Shown here: positions 7,692-13,467 of the stretch, piece after piece | How positions within the stretch are numbered: the first letter of the stretch is position 1 | How the letters are laid out: every line of letters begins with the position of its first letter | Assembly (NCBI GenBank): GCA_050013075.1 | Contig: JBEKFZ010000095.1 | Coordinates: forward strand, 1-16,529 | Direction: 5' to 3' | DNA from: JBEKIK01 sp050013075 | Lineage (GTDB): Bacteria > Planctomycetota > Planctomycetia > Pirellulales > Thermoguttaceae | Length of the DNA stretch: 16,529 nt | Made by a program: the position numbers and the translations under genes | Notes under the pieces: model-generated | Databases searched by the model: none | The model's input: the letters and a program-made list of their open reading frames with translations, nothing else | Told to the model about the DNA's origin: nothing

Positions 7692-9512
7692 TCAGACCGA
7701 CACAAGTTGATCTTCCGGGAGTTTGTAGTCGAGGATCAGTTGTTTGGGTAGCGGGATGTGTCGTCCCAACTCGGTAAACAATTCGTTCCATCGCACCGGT
7801 TTGCTCAAGAAGCCCGCCGCTCCTAGTCCGAGCATTTGCCGTCGAACGCCGGGGTGCGTTTCAACGGTCAGCATGACGACCGGAATGTCTTTTGTGCGGG
7901 GATGTTCCCTTAACTTAGCCAGCGCATAGTGGCCGTCGCCGCTGGGCATTGTCAGATCGAGAAAAATCAAGTCGGGCTTCTCGCTCACCGCCTGCAGGTA
8001 TCCCGCCGTGCCGTTTTGGGCCCCTTTCACTTCTATCCCGTAGCGAGTCAGCCGGACGGCAACGGACTTTGCGATTACCGGATCGTCGTCGATACAAAGG
8101 ATTTTCAATGGTGTATTTCCCTCGATTTCGGCCTGCAACGGATGGCCGCTTGACACGGCCGCCTGGTCAACCGCATGGTCGGTTTCCTTGCCGGGACGTT
8201 CCGTTTTCGCAAGGGGATCGTCGTCTTGCCGGTCGGAGATCGGAATAATCTTTTCCAGTTCGCGGAGCAGATCTTTCCATACTATCGGACTCTGTAGAAC
8301 CTTGAAGTTGTCTGAGGCGGGCAATTCTTCCGCCGAAAGGGCGTTATTTTGATTGATGAATATGACGGGAAAGTTCCGGGTGAGGGGATGCTCCACGAAA
8401 CGATGGAGAATATCCTTAAGATTCTTGCCGCTACTGGCCGCTTGGATCACGACGATATGCGGCTTATCGGTAAAGCATGACCAAAAGCCTTCGTCCAAAT
8501 TGCTTATCCTGGTCACTTCCACTCCCAGCGCGGAGAGTCGGTTCTGGAGCAATTCCAATTCACCCTGCGGGCCGTCGATGCACAATATCCGCCCATGTCC
8601 GCACGCCGGCGATATCCGCTGCGGAACAACATCGGATGGTTCCGTAGGCAAAGCGGATTCGGACTTTTCAGGGCTGGAATGATTGACGGGGACATCGACG
8701 GTCGGCCCAGCGGTGGTTGTCAGTTGTGGTTGTGCGGATTCGTTATCCGGTTCGGCGGCGGATTGTTTCCGCGGCAATACGCCGGCCGACTGCGGCATGG
8801 TCTCCATCGGATCAAGTTCGCCGCCGCCTTTGCCGATCCAGGTTTCGATCAGTGACTTGATCTGTGCCCATGACTTCGACGACTTTTCCACATGCCGCGC
8901 ACCTAGCTGCCGGCATCGTTCTCTCGTGGCTTCGTCGCCGAGAATACTGTGAATAATAACTGGAATCCCGGCATACCGCGGATCGGAGGCCATCATCTCG
9001 CAGACCGCCAAACCGTTGCCCGAGGGCATGTTCACGTCAAGAATGATCAAGTCGGGCTTGACTTTCATAGCGCCCATCAGTGCGTGTGTGGCGTCGGGCG
9101 AACGGATTACCTGGAAGCCGAGTTGTTGCAACCGTCGTGAGAGCGCGAAGACAACCACGGGGTCGTCGTCGGCAATGAGAATCGTTTTTCCCTTGCCTAA
9201 AGATGCACAAAATTCTCCGGCGGATGGATTTTGCGAATCGGCTGAAGTGCCGTTATCGGCGGCGGCTGACCAGCCCAGCGAGTCCCGGTCTGACTCTTCC
9301 GCACAGACATATCGCTCTATGCGGTCCGCCTCCGCGGATTTCGTGCCCGAGCTTGCCCTATTGGACTGTTCGTCTAAGTTTGCGGCAGCGGTCCGCCGCC
9401 GCCGGTGGTTGTTATAGTGCACTGCCGCGAGCAGAGCCGCCCCAATCGCCATACAGAGAATAACTACAAAAAAGATCACTCGGGTGACGAGCACCCAGTC
9501 GAACGTGAACAT
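7692..9512 (-). CDS. Membrane-anchored protein with three receiver domains
   Basis: A 606-residue protein. Residues 5-31 form one membrane segment followed by HRRRR, predicting a cytoplasmic C-terminal part. Low-complexity linkers join three CheY-like receivers. REC1 (about 108-226) has acidic pocket ADDD at 114-117, phospho-acceptor Asp159 in LDVNMPSG, and Lys210. REC2 (about 306-424) has VVIQAAS, so Gln357 stands where the Asp should be, and SP in place of KP; it is probably not phosphorylatable. REC3 (about 468-586) is canonical, with Asp519 in LDLTMPSGDG and Lys571 in SKP. There is no DNA-binding, GGDEF, kinase or other output domain. AGGAG and CAGGA precede the ATG, giving a well-supported start. 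The stop codon directly abuts that of the convergent kinase (TGATCA). I infer that it receives phosphate from the kinase's HPt domain or acts as a scaffold; neither is shown. Confidence 0.9.
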   Translation of the reverse strand: MFTFDWVLVTRVIFFVVILCMAIGAALLAAVHYNNHRRRRTAAANLDEQSNRASSGTKSAEADRIERYVCAEESDRDSLGWSAAADNGTSADSQNPSAGEFCASLGKGKTILIADDDPVVVFALSRRLQQLGFQVIRSPDATHALMGAMKVKPDLIILDVNMPSGNGLAVCEMMASDPRYAGIPVIIHSILGDEATRERCRQLGARHVEKSSKSWAQIKSLIETWIGKGGGELDPMETMPQSAGVLPRKQSAAEPDNESAQPQLTTTAGPTVDVPVNHSSPEKSESALPTEPSDVVPQRISPACGHGRILCIDGPQGELELLQNRLSALGVEVTRISNLDEGFWSCFTDKPHIVVIQAASSGKNLKDILHRFVEHPLTRNFPVIFINQNNALSAEELPASDNFKVLQSPIVWKDLLRELEKIIPISDRQDDDPLAKTERPGKETDHAVDQAAVSSGHPLQAEIEGNTPLKILCIDDDPVIAKSVAVRLTRYGIEVKGAQNGTAGYLQAVSEKPDLIFLDLTMPSGDGHYALAKLREHPRTKDIPVVMLTVETHPGVRRQMLGLGAAGFLSKPVRWNELFTELGRHIPLPKQLILDYKLPEDQLVSV

Positions 9513-9728
9513 GGTCCTGCTCCTGTAATACCATGGTTAGGAATAAATAATCCTCCAAGAAAGTATAGCTTATGTAGCAGTGCATCATCTTTTGGTGGGG
9601 CATATCGAAAAAGCGGAAAAGGATGGAATATGAAACAATTTGATAAACCCAATGGTTCCGTCTAGACTTTTCGTATCGAAAATGCAGGGCAGGTTCTTAC
9701 ATAGAATGCCTAAGTCGCCACCCTAAAT
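9513..9728. other. Upstream region of the triple-receiver gene
   Basis: No gene recognised. On the minus strand a GCTATACT stretch (about 9562-9569) could be a -10 box, but I find no matching -35 box. A short plus-strand frame at 9630 (MKQFDKPNGSV) follows an AAAGGA-like site but is too short to support. Confidence 0.35.
9668..9682. promoter_or_regulatory. 15-bp palindrome, possible operator
   Basis: TTTTCG-TAT-CGAAAA is a perfect 6-3-6 inverted repeat, about 155 bp upstream of the triple-receiver start codon. Its AT-rich arms and short spacing fit a dimeric regulator site better than a terminator. The role is inferred from symmetry only. Confidence 0.3.
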
Positions 9729-9896
9729 TCATTTAAGCCTTGATGAACCAAGACTACTAATCTCATTTTCGTTGTGGGCGTCTTTCTCCAGAAGCCGATA
9801 GAGTGTTCGCCGAGGTAGTCTCAAGCTCCGAGCGGCTGCTGTTTTATTCCCATGACATCGCCGGATGACCTCTCCAATGATGTATCGCTCGATCTC
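9729..9896 (-). pseudogene. Fragment: Fis-type HTH end of an NtrC-family (sigma54) regulator
   Basis: A 55-codon minus-strand frame begins EIERYIIGEVIRRCHGNKTA and continues AARSLRLPRRTLYRLLEKD before a stop at 9729. This is the C-terminal HTH_8/Fis helix-turn-helix of sigma54-dependent response regulators: GNKTxAAxxL in the first helices and RRTLYRLL in the recognition helix. A stop (TGA at 9897-9899) lies immediately upstream in frame. No AAA+ core (GAFTGA, Walker A) is visible before the neighbouring gene begins, so the regulator's receiver and ATPase parts are lost. It lies next to the kinase/receiver pair, so it may once have been the DNA-binding output of this signalling locus; that is speculation. 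Confidence 0.6.
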
Positions 9897-9899
9897 TCA

Positions 9900-10019
9900 C
9901 AACTCTACCGGCGCGTGCGGGATGAAATCCGGGCATTTGTAGAAACACTGCCCACATCCTTGCCCGATTGAGAGAAAAGGTAGAACCTGGTTTTTATACG
10001 ACATTGCTCTTCCCTGGGC
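9900..10019. other. Short gap before the PEP-CTERM gene's 3' end
   Basis: No feature identified. A plus-strand frame through 9888-9971 (DLSQLYRRVRDEIRAF) looks protein-like but overlaps the opposite-strand HTH fragment and has no start or ribosome binding site. I see no clear hairpin terminator for the minus-strand gene ending at 10020. Confidence 0.3.
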
Positions 10020-12668
10020 CTAATGATGACGGCCATTTATTTTGCGGAAAATACGAAAGGCACCGCACGACAGTACCCCTGATATCAGCAAAAGCAACGA
10101 TGACGGCTCCGGTACGGATGCAATCTCAAGGGACGTGGAAATGTCGATCACCCGGATTGTCTCCGTGCCTCCGGCGCCGATGGTAAGGGTGTTCGCCACA
10201 ATCGAATCGGCTATAAGTTGCGCACCGCCCTCTACATCCACTAGCGCGGTGTTCGCCGTGGCCGGATTGAAATTTGTCACCTGCAAAATGCCGTTTAATA
10301 CCGTTGTATTGCCGGTATAGGCAATGTCCTGAGTCAGAGTCCACGTGCCCGCGCCGTTTTTGATAAGATCGAGGGGGCCGGTGCCGTTGCTAATAACGCC
10401 TGTAACTTGCCCATTACCGTCGCCCTGAAGGTAAAGATATCTTTCCGTGGAGTCGCCGGTATTGTTGGTGATATTGCCATTGATGGTGAGTTTATCGGCG
10501 TTGGATTGGATGAGATAGTCATAACCGCCGGCGGTTAAAGAGATATTCCCGTTCAGGGCGTTGGCGCCGCTTACATTGGCCAGGTGGGAGGTAAGATTAG
10601 CACCGTGGGCTGAACCGCGTCCGGCAAGGTTGATATTTTTTGTTAAATTCAATCCGCCGATGATCTCCAGTCGACCGTCTGCGGAGCCGCCGGCGATATT
10701 GACGGCGCCGGTCGTATTTCCAAGCGCAGTGGAATACGTTGCCCGCAATGCGCCGTCGTTTACATTGGTGGCACCCGAATATGTATTGCTCCCTCCGAGC
10801 ACGACCGTGCCGGAGCCGTTTTGGGTGACTGTGCCGGAGCCCGAAATCACGCCGTTTAGAGTGACCGTGCCGCTGCTGTTAAAGAGCAAGGAGGCGTTAT
10901 TAGCTACCGTGGCCGCGACTGGCAAGGCGCCGCCGTCGCCGACTTGGAGCGTGCTTCCGGCGTAGATGGTCGTGCCGCCGCTATAGACGCAGGCTGCGCC
11001 GAGGATGAGCGTGCCGTTGCCCTTGATGTCCACGCCTTGCGTTCCGGCCAGGGGAACGTTGATGGCGGCGGTTTGATTTTGCACCGTGATGGAGGGACGG
11101 GCGGCGCCCAGGTTTTCCAACGTGATCGTTCCGCCGCTGCCGGGATTGATTACCCAATTTCCGGGGGTTGAGGTGTTACTGTCGCCGAAGACCAAGGTTC
11201 CCAGGGTTCGCGAGCCGTTTAGTTGCACGGCTGTTGTTCCGGAGATGTCCAGGGTGCTGAAATCGGCGATTCCTAGTTTGCCCGAGGCTATGAGTCCGGA
11301 TTGCCAGTTTCCGCCGGATGTCCAGTCGCCGCCGGCGGTATTGGACCAAATGCCGTTGGCGCCGGAAAAAATATAGCCCACCGCGCTCTCATTGTAAATT
11401 TGATAAGTAGTGTACGTGCCTTTCAGCCAGTACAAAGCGGTGTTTTGCGTGTTCCAAACAGGCAGGTTCGGGCGGATATTGTCGAGGGTGGAATTGGCCG
11501 TAATCGGAGTCCAGGTCCAGGAGACCCCGTTATTGTCGGTAAATCCGCGATACACCTCCCAATGGCGTTTTCCGTCGGCCGAGGAAGTCAACGCCGCACC
11601 AGTGACCGGATCGGCGTTTGTGGAAATGTAAAGCGTGTTGGGATCGCTGGGATTAAGTGAGATCAAACCGGTGTAGTCGTTTTCGGCCGTATACAGGCAA
11701 GTGCCGGCGTAGGCGATTTCGTAATCGGTCCAGGTCGTGCCGTTGAAGCGGGAATAGCGATATCTATGATCGCTAGTAACATCGGTGCCATGATTTATCC
11801 GAACGGAATAAGCGAGCACGGGATACCCGTTGGAGTCGAGTTGAATATCCGAGGTCCAAGCGCGGTTATTCGTGTCGGCGTTAAAAACCTTAGTTCCGAG
11901 CGAAGGGGTTATGCCCGAAGGCAAAGACCCAATCACTGTGCCGTATGAGTTGTAAATGTTGCTGCCTAGCAGATAAGCCACATAAATGTTCGTTACCACG
12001 TCGCGCGGATGGCCGTCGGTATAGGTAAACCATATCTTGTCCGTGCCATTGGAGGCGTATTTGGCATAGGGGCGTGTGCCTGGGTCGGTTACGATCAAAT
12101 GACCGCCGTCGCTCCATGAAGATCCATTTGTGGTGGAGGTGAGCACGTTCGGCTGATAATTTTGACCGCGATAGAAGTCGTAGGTGATGCCTGAACTGCT
12201 GAGCCGGTACACGTTGGAATACGTTGCCCCGTAATTGCTGGTGACTGTAAAAGTTTGTTCCGTCGACCAACTGCTTGTATCTCCGGAGTTCGTAGTGATG
12301 CGATAGCGGACGAGGCTGTCGTTGCCATGTGTTGCATAAACGGCCAGGATTTTGCCGTCCGGGCGGACCATGAACGCGGCAGCGGAGTGATCGTCGACAT
12401 TGAGAGCGGCATGTAAAACGAACGTGCTTATCGACCCGGAGGATAGATTGTAGGTTATTACGTCGTTATCTCCGCTGGGGTAGGGCACGCTGGCGAAAAT
12501 CAGTTGATTGTTGTCTATGATGGCCCGCTCGTCTTGATACCAGCAATAACCGGCATTGCTGCTAAAAACAATGGGGCTGGTTTGCGCCCGAAGGTTGCCG
12601 GCCAGACAACAGAAAGAAATGAATCCGATGAAAACATGCAAAAGAAAACAACGGTTAAAGGCTTTCAA
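10020..12668 (-). CDS. Secreted BNR_4 (polysaccharide-lyase-like) protein with beta-strand repeats and PEP-CTERM anchor
   Basis: An 882-residue protein counted from TTG at 12668. That TTG is chosen because GAGG lies 8 nt upstream; an earlier in-frame TTG at 12686 has no ribosome binding site. Residues 1-28 are a signal peptide (FLLHVFIGFISFCCLA, likely cut after LRA). Residues about 30-430 resemble BNR_4 proteins: YCWYQDERAI near the start, then DDH (His94) and VYATHG (His114). The 20-residue His-His spacing recalls the catalytic pair of PL24/PL25 ulvan lyases as I remember it. Residues about 440-840 are a Gly/Asn/Thr-rich beta-helix with at least three autotransporter-associated repeats (G.GT..L....YSG.T.V..G.L), at about 550-579, 618-644 and 772-799. 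The C-terminus is a PEP-CTERM signal: SVPEPSS, a hydrophobic stretch, then RKINGRHH. It is likely exported and processed by an exosortase, to act on or bind an extracellular polysaccharide. The substrate is not determined; a non-catalytic sialidase-fold binder is possible. Confidence 0.85.
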   Translation of the reverse strand: MKAFNRCFLLHVFIGFISFCCLAGNLRAQTSPIVFSSNAGYCWYQDERAIIDNNQLIFASVPYPSGDNDVITYNLSSGSISTFVLHAALNVDDHSAAAFMVRPDGKILAVYATHGNDSLVRYRITTNSGDTSSWSTEQTFTVTSNYGATYSNVYRLSSSGITYDFYRGQNYQPNVLTSTTNGSSWSDGGHLIVTDPGTRPYAKYASNGTDKIWFTYTDGHPRDVVTNIYVAYLLGSNIYNSYGTVIGSLPSGITPSLGTKVFNADTNNRAWTSDIQLDSNGYPVLAYSVRINHGTDVTSDHRYRYSRFNGTTWTDYEIAYAGTCLYTAENDYTGLISLNPSDPNTLYISTNADPVTGAALTSSADGKRHWEVYRGFTDNNGVSWTWTPITANSTLDNIRPNLPVWNTQNTALYWLKGTYTTYQIYNESAVGYIFSGANGIWSNTAGGDWTSGGNWQSGLIASGKLGIADFSTLDISGTTAVQLNGSRTLGTLVFGDSNTSTPGNWVINPGSGGTITLENLGAARPSITVQNQTAAINVPLAGTQGVDIKGNGTLILGAACVYSGGTTIYAGSTLQVGDGGALPVAATVANNASLLFNSSGTVTLNGVISGSGTVTQNGSGTVVLGGSNTYSGATNVNDGALRATYSTALGNTTGAVNIAGGSADGRLEIIGGLNLTKNINLAGRGSAHGANLTSHLANVSGANALNGNISLTAGGYDYLIQSNADKLTINGNITNNTGDSTERYLYLQGDGNGQVTGVISNGTGPLDLIKNGAGTWTLTQDIAYTGNTTVLNGILQVTNFNPATANTALVDVEGGAQLIADSIVANTLTIGAGGTETIRVIDISTSLEIASVPEPSSLLLLISGVLSCGAFRIFRKINGRHH

Positions 12669-12730
12669 GATTGATACCTCGTGCAAAATGTATATCCGTG
12701 ATGCAAACTCAAGGTAAGAGGAAACACAAG

Positions 12731-12770
12731 TATAAAAGGCCGCGGGTCGTGGTCACATCCCCCCGCGGCC
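12731..12770 (-). terminator. Rho-independent terminator-like hairpin
   Basis: GGCCGCGGG (12738-12746) pairs perfectly with CCCGCGGCC (12762-12770) around a 15-nt loop. On the minus strand the stem is followed by TTTTATACTT, a U-tract; on the plus strand the tail (CTTGTTGTC) is poor. It therefore most likely ends minus-strand transcription coming from the protease side, about 60 bp before the PEP-CTERM gene, and insulates that gene. Attenuation of the PEP-CTERM gene is an alternative. Confidence 0.6.
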
Positions 12771-12799
12771 CTTGTTGTCATACACCGTTGGCCCTCGTC

Positions 12800-12821
12800 A
12801 TCGAGGATAATCCTCCTCGAT
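12800..12821. repeat. Perfect 8-bp inverted repeat
   Basis: ATCGAGGA-TAATCC-TCCTCGAT forms an 8-bp stem with a 6-nt loop. Neither side has a U-tract, so it is not an obvious terminator; it may be an operator or an RNA hairpin. It lies upstream of the GC-rich terminator and the PEP-CTERM gene. Confidence 0.35.
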
Positions 12822-13215
12822 CCGGATGGCAAACGTATAAAACTACTGCTATCTCACGACTCTGATTTTAAGATTTATAGTCTATATTTGTCAAACAAAA
12901 TCTCTACAATCCCCAGAAAAGACTTGATTTCCCGAAAAAACAGGCTGGATTCAGGCGTTGGCATTTAAAAAATGCGCATTTATTGTTATACACTTAAGAT
13001 TCTTGCTATTTTTGGATATGTAACAAGCGTGCTGGACGAAAGAACTGGCTGTTCGCGGGAAGAGAACGCCCGGCTCGTGCTGCTCAACCGTTTCGATGCT
13101 CAGTTCGCCTTCGTGGCGTTCAAGATCAGTGCCACCGACAAAAGGGACTCTCAACTCCTGCCAGCGGTAAGACCATCCACATCGAGCACTGGCGGTAGAC
13201 CGATGCAGATATTTT
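12822..13215. other. Gap with an unrecognised open frame
   Basis: No gene is assigned. A minus-strand frame is open from about 13231 to 12951 and reads RWQELRVPFVGGTDLERHEG followed by ELSIETVEQHEPG in its middle. That looks more protein-like than chance, but it has no ATG or ribosome binding site, its end is AT-rich and uninformative, and I do not recognise a family. A plus-strand frame at 12972-13403 overlaps it and looks like its shadow. GCATTT-AAA-AAATGC at 12961-12975 is a small palindrome. Confidence 0.35.
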
Positions 13216-13467
13216 TCAGGTGTTCTGTGTTACCCCGCGGACCAGGGCGAGAACCTCATCACGGCTTGCTGGAGGCAAGGCTGAGTAGCAAGCAACCACT
13301 TCGGCCAAGTCAGGGGGCAAAACGACGTTTTCCGGCCGAAATGCAGAGGGTTTTGCAGCGCCGTTTTCCGGCGGTTTCCGTAAGTCGTTATCATTGCCGG
13401 TAGTTATAACAATCCCGTCTAATCCCTCCCCATCCGCCCGTACGCTGGTATAGTTAAACAGGGGCGT
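13216..13467 (-). pseudogene. Second integrase-tail reading frame, in frame behind the protease stop
   Basis: Directly after the TAG stop of the protease gene (13468-13470), the same frame continues for 83 codons to TGA at 13216-13218. It contains RADGEGLD near its start and PPDLAEVVACYSALPPASRD plus EVLALVRG near its end. This is the same pattern as the recombinase-tail remnant at 1695-1922 (ADGEELE ... LKELAQAWPGL....R..ILALVR). It has no ATG or recombinase catalytic core. I read it as the relic of an integrated element that landed at the 3' end of the protease gene; the shared frame may be coincidence. Confidence 0.45.

Noticed and set aside
9888..9971. Plus-strand frame reading LSQLYRRVRDEIRAF
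   Set aside because: It overlaps the opposite-strand Fis HTH fragment, has no start codon or ribosome site, and no recognised family.
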